Below are positions 7,385 through 15,838 of a stretch of DNA of 64,000 nt, piece after piece. The stretch's first letter is position 1. Each line of letters begins with the position of its first letter. Source of the stretch: Amycolatopsis camponoti (GTDB lineage Bacteria; Actinomycetota; Actinomycetes; Mycobacteriales; Pseudonocardiaceae). The position numbers and the translations under genes are program-made. The notes under the pieces were generated by a model. That model had not been told where the DNA came from. It saw nothing but the letters and a program-made list of their open reading frames with translations, and ran no database searches. The DNA lies in contig NZ_CABVGP010000002.1 in the NCBI RefSeq assembly GCF_902497555.1, forward strand, positions 1,190,501 to 1,254,500, given 5' to 3'.

Positions 7385-9754
7385 TCAGGCGGGGACGACC
7401 GCCCGCAGCCGGAACCGGCCGTCCGGCTCCACACCCGCCGTCAGCTCGCCGCCGAGATCGGCGACCCGGTGCGACAGGTTGCCGATCCCGCTGCCGGGCG
7501 AGGTGTCGCGGGGCGCGGGCACGACCGGTGCCGGCTCCTCGTCCGGCTGCCCGGTGGACGCCGGCCGGTGGCCGTTGCGCTCGACGCCGTCGTTCACGAT
7601 GTCGAGGCTGATCCCGCCCTCGGTGCGGCGCATCGCGATCTCGCAGCTCTCCACCTTGCTGTGCCGCAGCACGTTCGTCACGCCTTCGCGCAGCACCACG
7701 GCCAGCACCGTGCGGACCGGCGTGGGCAGCTCGTCGCCGAGCATCTCCATGCGCACCCGGACGTCGGCGGCCGCCAGCACCGACTTCGCGGTGCGCGACT
7801 CGCTGTCGAGGGACAGCTCGCGGTAGCCGCTCGCCACCGACCGGACGTCGGACAGGGCCTGCCGGGTCAGGCCGAGGACCTCGGTCAGCTCCTCGGCGGC
7901 GCGGTCGCGATCCAGCGGCAGCACCCGCGCCGTCAGCTCGCTCTTCAGCGCGATCGCGGACAGGCTCATGCCGAGCAGGTCGTGCAGGTCGCGGGCGAAC
8001 CGCAGCCGCTCCTCGGCCAGGGCCATCTCGGCCAGCCGCCGCCGGGTGCTGGCGAGCTCGGTGACCAGCCGGACCAGCCACAGGAGCCCGAACACGGCCA
8101 GGCTCGTCATCACCGTCGCGGCGGTGTAGAAGATCGTGGACGTGATGTTCGCGCCCGAGATCCGCTGGATCTCCGCGTAGGCGGCGATGTTGACGGCGAA
8201 GAACACCCAGCCCGCGACCGGCGGCAGCACCAGCAGCGCGCTGCCGATCAGCAGCCCGGGCACGCTGACCCAGTGGGGGCCGAGCGGCAGCAGCGGGAGG
8301 TAGATCAGGCAGGCCTGGACCAGGAGCATCCCGTAGCTCTGCGCGGACCGCAGCTGGGTCGAGGGCCGGTTGAAGTACGAGAACTGCAGGGCCAGCAACG
8401 CCACGATCGAGCCGACGACCAGCGCGATCTCCCACGGCCGCGAGGTCAGCTGGAGCAGGTGCGCCGTCGCGCCGATGCCCATCAGCACCATGATCACCGG
8501 CAGCAGGGTGCGGATCTGCTTCGACGCGCTCTCCGACCGCTCCCCGGTGTCCTGCTCGGCGGGGCCGCCCGCCCCGCCCAGGATCGGGAGCTCGACGCGC
8601 AGCCGGAAGCGGCCGTCCGCGCCGGTCCTCGCGGTCGCCGTGCCGCCGAGCGCGGCGACCTCGTCGGGCAGGACCGTCAGCGTGCTGCCGGGGCCGAGCG
8701 CCGGGTCGTCCGCGGCCACGCCGTCGTTGACGATCTCGAGGGTGACCTTGCCGTCCTGGTGCCGGACGTCGATCTCGCAGTGTTCGACGTCGCTGTAGCG
8801 CAGGACGTTCGTGACACCTTCGCGCAGCACCTTGGCCAGCAGCGTGCGGACCTGGACCGGCAGGTCGCCCTGGTCGAGGTGGATCCGGACGGCGATTTCG
8901 GACGCCGACAGCAACGATTCGGCCGTCCGGGACTCCTTTTCCAGCGAGAGTTCGCGGTAGCCGTGGGAAACCGCGCGGACGTCGGACAGGGTGCGCTGGG
9001 CGGTGGCGGTGATCTCGCCGAGCTCGGCCTTGGCGCGGTCGGCGGACTTGCGCATCAGGCGGGACACGAGCTCGCCCTTGAGCGCGATCGCGGACAGGCT
9101 CAGCCCGAGCAGGTCGTGCAGGTCGCGGGCGAAGGCCAGCCGCTGCTCGGCGACCGCGCGCTGGGCCAGCTCGGTGCGCGCGTCGTGGAGCTCGTGGACC
9201 ATCCGCGCGAGCCGGGACAGCAGGTAGAAGACCAGGATGTAGAAGAGCGTGCCGAACGAGTTGTAGACGGTCGTCGTCGGCACGACGCCGAACACCTGGT
9301 AGATCCCCACGGTGCTGAGCACGACCGCGGCCACCGCCGCCCAGCCGTAGCGCGGGGGCAGGACCAGGAGCGCCGCGCTGCCGACGTAGACGAGCATGGT
9401 GGCCCACAGCAGGCCGAAGGTCAGCAGCGGCACGTAGGCGAGCACGACCATGACCACGAGCAGCACCCGGCTGGTCGTGGAGTCGAGCCGGGCCGACGGG
9501 CGGCTGAACCACAGCAGCTGGATCGCCAGCAGCGCGGCGGCGGCCACGACGGCGTACCCGGCGTGCAGGGCGTCGACCGACGCTGTCAGCGGGCTGACGA
9601 CGCCGATCACGGCGAACCCGGTGATGACGACGATGATGATGGCCGCGGACAGGTACGTGGCCAGCCGCGGGCGCCGGTCCGCCGCGGTGGTGCCGCGCGG
9701 CTCGGCGGTGGCGGACAGCTCCGCTGCCGGTTCGAGCGCGGCGACCGGCGACAT
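7385..9754 (-). CDS. Tandem fused histidine kinase (two HisKA_3/HATPase modules)
   Basis: 789 aa in one uninterrupted frame. Module 1 (about residues 30-400) has several membrane segments, the box FARDLHDLLG (His about 213) and a HATPase domain. Module 2 (about 410-789) repeats the layout: membrane segments, FARDLHDLLG (His about 591) and HATPase with REGVTNVLRHS and lid GSGIGNLSHRV. In module 1 the N-box reads REGVTNVLRYS (Tyr about 320 in place of His), and the Gly-rich lid motif is replaced by GSTLTVLPDEV, so it may no longer bind ATP well. Single-module NarL-type kinases are about 400 aa; this protein is a head-to-tail duplication. Module 2 may phosphorylate His of either module, with the response regulator at 6584 the probable target (inference). 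The start ATG 9754 is preceded by GGGGG at about 8 bases. Confidence 0.88.
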   Translation of the reverse strand: MSPVAALEPAAELSATAEPRGTTAADRRPRLATYLSAAIIIVVITGFAVIGVVSPLTASVDALHAGYAVVAAAALLAIQLLWFSRPSARLDSTTSRVLLVVMVVLAYVPLLTFGLLWATMLVYVGSAALLVLPPRYGWAAVAAVVLSTVGIYQVFGVVPTTTVYNSFGTLFYILVFYLLSRLARMVHELHDARTELAQRAVAEQRLAFARDLHDLLGLSLSAIALKGELVSRLMRKSADRAKAELGEITATAQRTLSDVRAVSHGYRELSLEKESRTAESLLSASEIAVRIHLDQGDLPVQVRTLLAKVLREGVTNVLRYSDVEHCEIDVRHQDGKVTLEIVNDGVAADDPALGPGSTLTVLPDEVAALGGTATARTGADGRFRLRVELPILGGAGGPAEQDTGERSESASKQIRTLLPVIMVLMGIGATAHLLQLTSRPWEIALVVGSIVALLALQFSYFNRPSTQLRSAQSYGMLLVQACLIYLPLLPLGPHWVSVPGLLIGSALLVLPPVAGWVFFAVNIAAYAEIQRISGANITSTIFYTAATVMTSLAVFGLLWLVRLVTELASTRRRLAEMALAEERLRFARDLHDLLGMSLSAIALKSELTARVLPLDRDRAAEELTEVLGLTRQALSDVRSVASGYRELSLDSESRTAKSVLAAADVRVRMEMLGDELPTPVRTVLAVVLREGVTNVLRHSKVESCEIAMRRTEGGISLDIVNDGVERNGHRPASTGQPDEEPAPVVPAPRDTSPGSGIGNLSHRVADLGGELTAGVEPDGRFRLRAVVPA

Positions 9755-9936
9755 CTGTGGAACCCCCGGGGTCTCGGCGGTGGCCGGACGCCCCAGGTGG
9801 CCCGGCCAGGGCGCGGTGTACGTGCTGTCTCCCGATCGTAACCCAAGCGAGGGCCGTTTCTCCGCGCCGAAAAGACGCGGCGCCGGTGCGCGGCGGGCTC
9901 GGGACGACGGCACGGGACGACGGGGGTGCGCCGGGT

Positions 9937-10449
9937 TCAGCGGCGGCCGGTGGCGGGCCGGAGGCGGTCCGGAACCCCGAGCAGGCCCAGGAAGTCCAGG
10001 CGGGACACGGCGACCGACCCGGTGTGCAGCACCGAACCGCGCTCCTGCCCGAAGAAGCTGAGCCCGGCTTCGTCGTCGTCCCAGAACACGCCGCCCGCCG
10101 CCTCGGAAACGCGCCGGGACGCCGGGAAATCGGTGGTGAAGGCGCCGGTCGCCGAGTACGTGGGCAGGTCGCGCCCGAAGTGCCGGAGGTACTGCTCGAG
10201 CTTGGCGTAGGGCGCGCGGGAGACCAGCACCAGCCGCAGGCCCGGGTCGTGCAGCGCGGCGGCGATGTCGGCCGCCGGCGCGACGTCGAAGGGTCCGCTG
10301 TGGTCGGGCATCGTGTGGTGCACGGCGAGGCGCGGGCGGCCGTCGAAGAGGTCGGCCAGCGAAATCGGCCCCTGCGGGCCCTCGAACAGGTACGTCGCCG
10401 CGGCGACGGCCCGGGGCCGCTCCAGCTCCGGCACGGTCAGCTTCGTCAT
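9937..10449 (-). CDS. DUF899-like thioredoxin-fold protein
   Basis: 170 aa. Motifs such as LADLFDGRPRLAVHHTMPDH and APYAKLEQYLRHFGRDLP resemble DUF899 proteins, which have a thioredoxin-like fold but mostly unknown function. The protein is shorter than the usual 200-250 aa and lacks an obvious CxxC pair. The start ATG 10449 has AGGGAGGG at about 7 bases. It is transcribed divergently from the Sua5-family gene. Function unknown. Confidence 0.65.
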   Translation of the reverse strand: MTKLTVPELERPRAVAAATYLFEGPQGPISLADLFDGRPRLAVHHTMPDHSGPFDVAPAADIAAALHDPGLRLVLVSRAPYAKLEQYLRHFGRDLPTYSATGAFTTDFPASRRVSEAAGGVFWDDDEAGLSFFGQERGSVLHTGSVAVSRLDFLGLLGVPDRLRPATGRR

Positions 10450-10637
10450 GGCTAGCCCTCCCTGGGTGTGGTCCCATTCGGAGTGTGGCGCGCGTGCCCG
10501 GGCGGGCCCCAGCGTTCGGCCCGGGAACCGCAAGCTGGGAGACGCGCGGGCCGGGGGCTCTGCCACCCAGAACCCCCGAAGACCTCGCCGTGACCTCGGC
10601 GTGCCGGTCGGGAGCCCGGACCCTAGGCTCTGCGGTC
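10450..10637. promoter_or_regulatory. 188-bp divergent promoter region
   Basis: Separates the DUF899-like gene (minus) from the Sua5/YrdC gene (plus). It must contain two promoters, but no consensus boxes were confidently identified. Confidence 0.3.
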
Positions 10638-11258
10638 ATGGCACGCTATTTCGACCTGCACCCGGAGAATCCGCAGCGCCGGTCGCTGGGCCAGATCGTC
10701 GAGATCCTCCGCGGCGACGGGTTGATCGCCTACCCGACCGACTCGTGCTTCGCGCTCGGGTGCCGGCCGGGCAACCGCGACGGGCTCGACCGGATCCGCA
10801 CCATCCGCAAGCTCGACCACCGGCACCACTTCACGCTCGTGTGCCAGGACTTCGCCCAGCTGGGTCAGTTCGTCCACGTCGACAACGCGGTGTTCCGCGC
10901 GATCAAGGCGTCGACCCCGGGCAGCTACACGTTCATCCTGCCCGCCACCAAGGAGGTGCCGCGGCGGCTGATGCACGAAAAGAAGAAGACGGTCGGCGTG
11001 CGCATCCCCGACCACCGCGTCACCCAGGCGCTGCTCGCCGAGCTCGGCGAACCGCTGCTGTCCAGCACGCTGCTGCTGCCCGGCGAGGGCGAGCCGATGA
11101 CGCAGGGCTGGGAGATCAAGGAAGAGCTGGACCACCAGCTCGACGCGGTGCTGGACTCCGGTGACTGCGGCGTCGAGCCGACGACCGTCGTCGACTTCTC
11201 TTCCGGGGAGCCGGAGATCCTGCGCGTGGGTGCCGGAGATCCCACCCCGTTCGAGTGA
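10638..11258 (+). CDS. Sua5/YciO/YrdC-family protein (threonylcarbamoyl-AMP synthase-like)
   Basis: 206 aa. The YrdC fold is indicated by GLIAYPTDSCFALGCRPGN near residue 30, the basic cluster IRKLDHRHHFTLVCQDF, the SYTFILPATKEVP stretch and VGVRIPDH. Members such as Sua5/TsaC form threonylcarbamoyl-AMP for tRNA t6A; the length and the KKKTVGVRIPDH form are closer to the YciO branch, whose role is less certain. It is most likely a housekeeping gene not tied to either biosynthetic cluster. It converges on the 11265 gene with only 6 bp between stop codons. Confidence 0.85.
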   Translation: MARYFDLHPENPQRRSLGQIVEILRGDGLIAYPTDSCFALGCRPGNRDGLDRIRTIRKLDHRHHFTLVCQDFAQLGQFVHVDNAVFRAIKASTPGSYTFILPATKEVPRRLMHEKKKTVGVRIPDHRVTQALLAELGEPLLSSTLLLPGEGEPMTQGWEIKEELDHQLDAVLDSGDCGVEPTTVVDFSSGEPEILRVGAGDPTPFE

Positions 11259-11264
11259 GGTCGC

Positions 11265-11927
11265 TCAGTTCTCCAGCAGCTCCAGCCATTCGGCGGTGTG
11301 CTCGCCGCTGAACGTCAGGGCGAGGTCCTCGGCGTTGCGGCGGCCGGTCACCAGGAGGCAGAAGTCCTCGGCGGACCCGGCGACGCGGTCGGTCGCCTCC
11401 TCGGGCCCGAAGTCCCACCGCGCCCCCGACGGCGCGAGCAGCTCGAACCGGAACGGCCCGGGCGGCGTCCGCTGGTGGCGGCGGTAGGCGCGGTCCCGGG
11501 TCCGCACGCCGTAGTAGGCGACGTGGCCGATCTCGTCGTCGCGGCGCGGGCGGACGCCGAGCGCGTCGGCGATGTCCTGGCCGCGGGCGAACAGCTCGGT
11601 CAGCGCGGCCGCGGCGAGCACCGACGGGCGCAGCGGGCCGTCGCTCCACGGCAGCTCCGGCTTCGCGGGGGCCGACGCGAGCAGGGCGTTCGCCTTGCGC
11701 TGCTCGATCAGCCACGTCACGATCGCCTCGTCGAGCGACGCGTAGGAGATCTGCGGGGTGACGCCGAAGGCGCCCGGGTTCTCGGCGCTGAGCCGGACCA
11801 GCCGCGCGGTCGACGTCAGCCGGGCGAAGTACCCGGTGAGGTCGGGGCCGGGGCCGTACCCGTGGCGTTCGGCCAGCTCGGCCAGCGCCTCGGTTTCGGT
11901 CTGCAGGTCCGTGAACACGTCGGCCAT
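11265..11927 (-). CDS. TIGR03084-like DinB/maleylpyruvate-isomerase-fold protein
   Basis: 220 aa. Motifs ARGQDIADALGVRP and SGSAEDFCLLVTGRR match actinobacterial TIGR03084-type proteins of the DinB/mycothiol-dependent isomerase superfamily. The start ATG 11927 is preferred because GGAGGG lies 8 bases upstream. It is a paralogue of the product of 26930-27727, sharing GQDIADALGVR and GSAEDFCLLVT. Its substrate is unknown; it may use mycothiol or a metal. Confidence 0.78.
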   Translation of the reverse strand: MADVFTDLQTETEALAELAERHGYGPGPDLTGYFARLTSTARLVRLSAENPGAFGVTPQISYASLDEAIVTWLIEQRKANALLASAPAKPELPWSDGPLRPSVLAAAALTELFARGQDIADALGVRPRRDDEIGHVAYYGVRTRDRAYRRHQRTPPGPFRFELLAPSGARWDFGPEEATDRVAGSAEDFCLLVTGRRNAEDLALTFSGEHTAEWLELLEN

Positions 11928-12087
11928 CGGTGCCACCCTCCAGGGTCCGGGTAACCGGTACTCCAGGCTGGCAGGCGGCCCGGCGGCGGCTCCACTCCGC
12001 GCTTGCGACGTGCCGCCGCGGCGGCACGTCGCGGTCGGCTATGTTCATGCCTCGGACGAGGCGAGGGCGGCCGAAGGGAGCCAGGAC

Positions 12088-12471
12088 GTGAAGTACCTGC
12101 TGGCGATGTACCTCAACCCCGACGTGATGGCGAACCTGTCCCAGCAGGACATGGACGCCATCATGAGCGGGCACCAGGACTTCATCCGCACGATCCGGGA
12201 GTCCGGCGAGATGATCGGCACGCAGGCGCTCGCGCCGGTCGCCGACAGCACCGTGGTGCGGGTGCGCGGGGGCCTGCCGGCCGTCACGGACGGCCCGTTC
12301 CTGGAGACGAAGGAGTTCCTGGCCGGGTACTACCTCGTCGAGTGCGCGAGCAAGGAGCGCGCCGTCGAGCTCGCGGCGATGATCCCGGACGCCGCGTTCG
12401 ACGGCATGGGCGTCGAGGTGCGCGAGATCGTCTTCTTCGCCGACGCCGAAACCGAAATCCCCGGTTCGTGA
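12088..12471 (+). CDS. YCII/DGPF-domain protein
   Basis: 127 aa with KYLLAMYLN at the N-terminus and the signature TDGPFLETKEFLAGYY, typical of the YCII-related DGPF family. These small proteins are very often encoded next to ECF42 sigma factors, as here: the sigma gene starts 2 bp after this stop codon. They may act in its regulation, but no mechanism is established. The start GTG 12088 follows AAGGGAG. Confidence 0.88.
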   Translation: MKYLLAMYLNPDVMANLSQQDMDAIMSGHQDFIRTIRESGEMIGTQALAPVADSTVVRVRGGLPAVTDGPFLETKEFLAGYYLVECASKERAVELAAMIPDAAFDGMGVEVREIVFFADAETEIPGS

Positions 12472-12472
12472 G

Positions 12473-13720
12473 GTGACCGCGCCCGCGTCGGTCGCCGAGG
12501 TCCTGCGCCCGCTGGTGCCGCAGGTCCTGGGCGTGCTGGTGCGCCGGTACGGCCAGTTCGACGCCTGCGAGGACGCCGTCCAGGAGGCCCTCCTGGCGGC
12601 CAGCGAGCAGTGGCCGGTCGAAGGCGTCCCGGACAGCCCGCGCAGCTGGCTGGTCACGGTCGCGACCCGGCGGCTCACCGACCACTGGCGCAGCGAGAGC
12701 GCGCGGCGGCGGCGGGAAGAGTCGGTCGCCGTCCGGGAGCCGGTGAGCTCGGCGGTCGTCCCCGGTCCCGGCGAAGAGCGGCCCGCGGGCACCGACGACA
12801 CGCTGAAGCTGCTGTTCCTGTGCTGTCACCCCGCCGTGTCGCCGCCTTCGCAGGTCGCGCTGACGCTGCGCGCGGTCGGCGGCCTGACCACGGCGCAGAT
12901 CGCGAGCGCGTTCCTGGTGCCGGAGGCGACGATGACCCGGCGCATCACCCGCGCCAAGGAGAGCATCGCCGCCGCGGGGTCGACGTTCAGCGAGCCTTCG
13001 CCGGACGACTTCGGCGACCGGCTGCGCGTCGTCCTGCAGGTGCTGTACCTGATCTTCAACGAGGGCTACACGGCGACGTCGGGGGAGAACCTCGTGCGCG
13101 CCGAGCTGGCCACCGAGGCCATCCGGCTGACCCGCGCGGTGCACGCGCTGACACCGGGCGAGGGCGAGGTCGCGGGCCTGCTCGCGCTGATGCTGCTGAC
13201 CGACGCGCGGCGGGAGGCGCGCACCGGCCCGAACGGCGAGCTGGTCCCGCTGCCGGACCAGGACCGCGGCCGCTGGGACGCGGCGGCGATCGCCGAGGGC
13301 ACCGGGCTCGTCCGGGCGGTGCTGGGGCGCGGCCCGATCGGCCCCTACCAGGTCCAGGCCGCGATCGCGGCGTTGCACGACGAAGCGCCCGGCACCGCCG
13401 AGACCGACTGGCCCCAGATCGTCGAGCTCTACCGCGTGCTGGCCGAGCTCATGCCGGGTCCGGTGGTGACGATGAACCTCGCCGTCGCCGTCGCCCAGGT
13501 GGCGGGTCCCGCCGCCGGCCTGGGCGTACTGGACGGGATCGACGGCAAGCTCGACGTCGGCCGCCGGGTCGACGCCGTCCGGGCCCACCTGCTCGAAGAC
13601 GCCGGCCGGCCCGAAGACGCGCGCGAGCACTACCTGCGGGCCGCCGAACGGGCCGCGAGCGAACCGGAACGCCGGTACCTGGCGGCGCGGGCGGCCCGGA
13701 TCGGCCGGACCGGGCCGTGA
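12473..13720 (+). CDS. ECF42-type RNA polymerase sigma factor
   Basis: 415 aa. The N-terminal sigma region 2 (YGQFDACEDAVQEALLAA, about residues 20-45) and region 4 (GLTTAQIASAFLVPEATMTRR, about 135-160) are followed by a long C-terminal extension of about 230 residues with TPR-like helices (NEGYTATSGE, LMLLTDARREAR). This layout is that of ECF42 factors (sigma-70 plus DUF6596-like tail). It is co-transcribed with the DGPF protein. No anti-sigma factor is seen, as is usual for this class. Confidence 0.92.
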   Translation: MTAPASVAEVLRPLVPQVLGVLVRRYGQFDACEDAVQEALLAASEQWPVEGVPDSPRSWLVTVATRRLTDHWRSESARRRREESVAVREPVSSAVVPGPGEERPAGTDDTLKLLFLCCHPAVSPPSQVALTLRAVGGLTTAQIASAFLVPEATMTRRITRAKESIAAAGSTFSEPSPDDFGDRLRVVLQVLYLIFNEGYTATSGENLVRAELATEAIRLTRAVHALTPGEGEVAGLLALMLLTDARREARTGPNGELVPLPDQDRGRWDAAAIAEGTGLVRAVLGRGPIGPYQVQAAIAALHDEAPGTAETDWPQIVELYRVLAELMPGPVVTMNLAVAVAQVAGPAAGLGVLDGIDGKLDVGRRVDAVRAHLLEDAGRPEDAREHYLRAAERAASEPERRYLAARAARIGRTGP

Positions 13721-13760
13721 CCGGACCGGCCGGGGGAGACCCGGCCGGCCCGGACCGGGC

Positions 13761-14459
13761 TCAGCGGACGACGATGCCGGTGGCCGGCTCCGGCGCCGCC
13801 GGCACGTGGAACAGGTTCGCGAACAGCTCCAGGTCCGCGACGTCGCCCTCGATGCCGATCTTGCCGGCCCGGATCGCCGCCGTCGCGGTGAGCTGGCCGC
13901 TCATCAGGTCCAGCAACGCGGCGCCGTGCACCGCCTTGATCACCAGCTCGGCCCCGGGGAAGCGGCCCTCGCCGACCTTGACCGCGCCGTCCTCGACGAG
14001 GGCGTGCACGACCATGCGGTCGTCGTAGCGGATCTCGAAGGTGATCTGCACGCCTTCGGCGCACTCCGCGCGGAAGGTCGTGTAGAGCGACAGGATCGCC
14101 GCGTCGAGGGTGAACACGTCGTCGGCGCCCGGGCTGTGCAGCGAGCGCGCACCCCAGAGGCCGAGGTCGAGCAGGATGTGGTCGAGTTCGCTGCCGTACT
14201 GGGTCAGCTCGTAGACCAGGCCCGCGTCGAGCTCGGCGCGGACGCGGCGGCGGATCACGCCGGTGGCCTCCAGCTCGTTGAGCCGGGCGGACAGGATGGA
14301 CGGCGGGATCTTCGGCAGGCCCGCTTGCAGCTCGTCGTAGCGCTTCGCGCCGAGCACCAGGTCGCGGATGATCAGCAGCGACCAGCGTTCGCCGATGATC
14401 TCGAGCGCGCGGGCGACGCCGCAGAACTGGCCGTAAGCACGGGTGTGCGGAGTGGGCAT
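13761..14459 (-). CDS. HxlR-family regulator with SCP2-like C-terminal domain
   Basis: 232 aa. Residues about 12-105 form an HxlR winged helix (EIIGERWSLLIIRDLVLGAKRYDELQ, key positions Arg-Trp-Ser and Arg-Asp). Residues about 130-225 resemble a sterol-carrier SCP2-like ligand-binding domain (GAVKVGEGRFPGAELVIKA). The fusion suggests a repressor that senses a hydrophobic ligand. It lies between the sigma factor and the SARP gene and could mark the left edge of the enediyne cluster. Confidence 0.85.
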   Translation of the reverse strand: MPTPHTRAYGQFCGVARALEIIGERWSLLIIRDLVLGAKRYDELQAGLPKIPPSILSARLNELEATGVIRRRVRAELDAGLVYELTQYGSELDHILLDLGLWGARSLHSPGADDVFTLDAAILSLYTTFRAECAEGVQITFEIRYDDRMVVHALVEDGAVKVGEGRFPGAELVIKAVHGAALLDLMSGQLTATAAIRAGKIGIEGDVADLELFANLFHVPAAPEPATGIVVR

Positions 14460-14526
14460 CGAACTTTCCTCACTTCTTCTCGGGCGGTGTAACGGTTTCG
14501 GCGGATGCCGGGGAAGCGGAGGCGGC

Positions 14527-15333
14527 TCAGCGGTGGTCGCCCTCGGAAATCAGGTCTCGGTGCAGCAGCTGGAGGTCGTCGCACGGCTCGACGCCCAGTT
14601 CCCCGGCCAGCCGGGACCGGAGCGTGCGGTAGACGGCCATCGCGTCGGACCGCCGGCCGCTCCGGCCGAGCGCGCGCATCAGCTGTCCGTGCAGTGCTTC
14701 GTCGAGCGGACTGCCGGTGGCCAGCGAACGCAGCTCGCCGATGAGCTCGCGGTGCCTGCCGCTGACGATCTCCGCTTCGATGCGCAGGTGCAGGACGCTG
14801 CGCCGCTGTTCGAGCAGCTCGGTCCGGTAGGCGGACAACACCGGTCCACAGAGGACGTTCGCGAACGGTGCCCCGGACCAGACGTCGAGCGCGGCGCGGT
14901 AGGCGTCGGCGGCCGCGGCGTGGTCGCCGGCGTCCTGGTGCTCGTGCCCGGTCTGCTGCAGCCGGGTGAACCGGTGGATGTCCACTTGGGACGGATTGAT
15001 GTGGAAGGTGTAGCCGGACTGCTTGGTGGCGAGCATCGCCTCGCCGTCGGCCGCCAGCCGGTTCTGGTCGATGCAGCGGCGGAGGTGGTAGACGTAGGTG
15101 TGCAGCGTGGTCCGGACCGTCCGCGGCGGGTTGTCCGACCACAGCTCCCGGATGAGGGTGTCGATGTGTACCATCTTTCCCGGGCGCATCACGAGCACGG
15201 CGAGCAGCGACAGCACCTTCGGCGTACTGGGTGCGTAGTCGACGCCGTCACGCAGCACTTCCAGCGGTCCCAGTACGGTGAAGTGAACACCGCCGCGATC
15301 CGGCTCGTCGGTTCGCCGCTGTTCGGGGTACAT
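14527..15333 (-). CDS. SARP-family pathway activator (OmpR-type HTH + BTAD)
   Basis: 268 aa. Residues about 15-110 are an OmpR-like winged helix (FTVLGPLEVLRDG, TPKVLSLLAVLVMRPG, LIRELWSDNPPRTVRTTLHTYVYHLRR given as key motifs), and residues 115-265 form a bacterial transcriptional activation domain of TPR-like helices (ALDVWSGAPFANV, LHGQLMRALGRSGR). SARPs activate secondary-metabolite operons by binding direct repeats at promoters. The start ATG 15333 has GGAGG 7 bases upstream. Its divergent position at the head of the enediyne genes makes it the likely cluster activator. Confidence 0.93.
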   Translation of the reverse strand: MYPEQRRTDEPDRGGVHFTVLGPLEVLRDGVDYAPSTPKVLSLLAVLVMRPGKMVHIDTLIRELWSDNPPRTVRTTLHTYVYHLRRCIDQNRLAADGEAMLATKQSGYTFHINPSQVDIHRFTRLQQTGHEHQDAGDHAAAADAYRAALDVWSGAPFANVLCGPVLSAYRTELLEQRRSVLHLRIEAEIVSGRHRELIGELRSLATGSPLDEALHGQLMRALGRSGRRSDAMAVYRTLRSRLAGELGVEPCDDLQLLHRDLISEGDHR

Positions 15334-15416
15334 GGCAGGCCTCCAGCATCATCAATGCGTCCTCGCGCTCCCCAGTCCGTACCGCGCGGGTCGGTGGACG
15401 GCCGAATTCCGGGCTT

Positions 15417-15452
15417 CTATCCGAATGTGACCATCTATCCGAATGTGACAGA
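15417..15452. repeat. Two tandem CTATCCGAATGTGAC repeats, 18-nt period
   Basis: The 15-mer CTATCCGAATGTGAC occurs at 15417-15431 and again at 15435-15449. The spacing is non-integral in turns, but tandem repeats near SARP genes commonly serve as activator sites. It lies 84 bp upstream of the SARP start codon, so autoregulation is possible. Confidence 0.6.
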
Positions 15453-15507
15453 GCGTCGATCCGGCGACCAGTGAGTCACCCACCAGAATCAACGTGCGTT
15501 TGCCCCG

Positions 15508-15702
15508 TGGCCCCGTGCGTTCCGCAGGTCCGCCCCGTGCGTTCCGCACGGTCCGCCATCCGGCCCAACCTGGGCCTCCGTGTCCGGCGGCGTCGCTGGA
15601 ACGGACCAGGCGTGGGCGCGGCGGGGCCGCCGGCGATCACCTGGGCCGGTGGAACGCACGCCGTCGCCGTGCGTTCCACACGGGACGTCCGGTGTGGAAC
15701 GC
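15508..15702. repeat. GTGCGTTCC direct and inverted repeats
   Basis: CCCCGTGCGTTCCGCA occurs twice with a 22-nt period near 15512-15552. Further on, GTGCGTTCCACAC and GTGTGGAACGC form an inverted repeat with 11-bp arms separated by 10 bases (about 15678-15702), and GGAACGCACG lies just before. It is a locally repeated intergenic element upstream of the AraC gene; its function is unknown. Confidence 0.55.
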
Positions 15703-15838
15703 CCACGCCCGCGCCCTGCTCACTCGACCGGGTGCGTTTTGCCTGGTGGGCCTCCATCGCTCGTCGATCGATCTGCGAGACGCGGCGTCTTCCCTGACAC
15801 CAGGAGAACTGCCATCAGGGGAATTCGAGGTTGGACGG

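Larger units (their letters stand above)
15334..15838. promoter_or_regulatory. 505-bp divergent control region, SARP/AraC
   Basis: No supported gene. It holds an 18-nt-spaced direct repeat (15417-15452), a block of GTGCGTTCC repeats (15520-15700) and TGCGTTTYGC-like words at 15495-15503 and 15733-15742. It should contain the promoters of the SARP gene and of the AraC gene that leads into the enediyne operon. Confidence 0.6.

Noticed and set aside
15508..15702. CRISPR-like repeat array upstream of the AraC gene
   Set aside because: Repeats are short, irregular and without unique equal-length spacers, and no cas genes are near.
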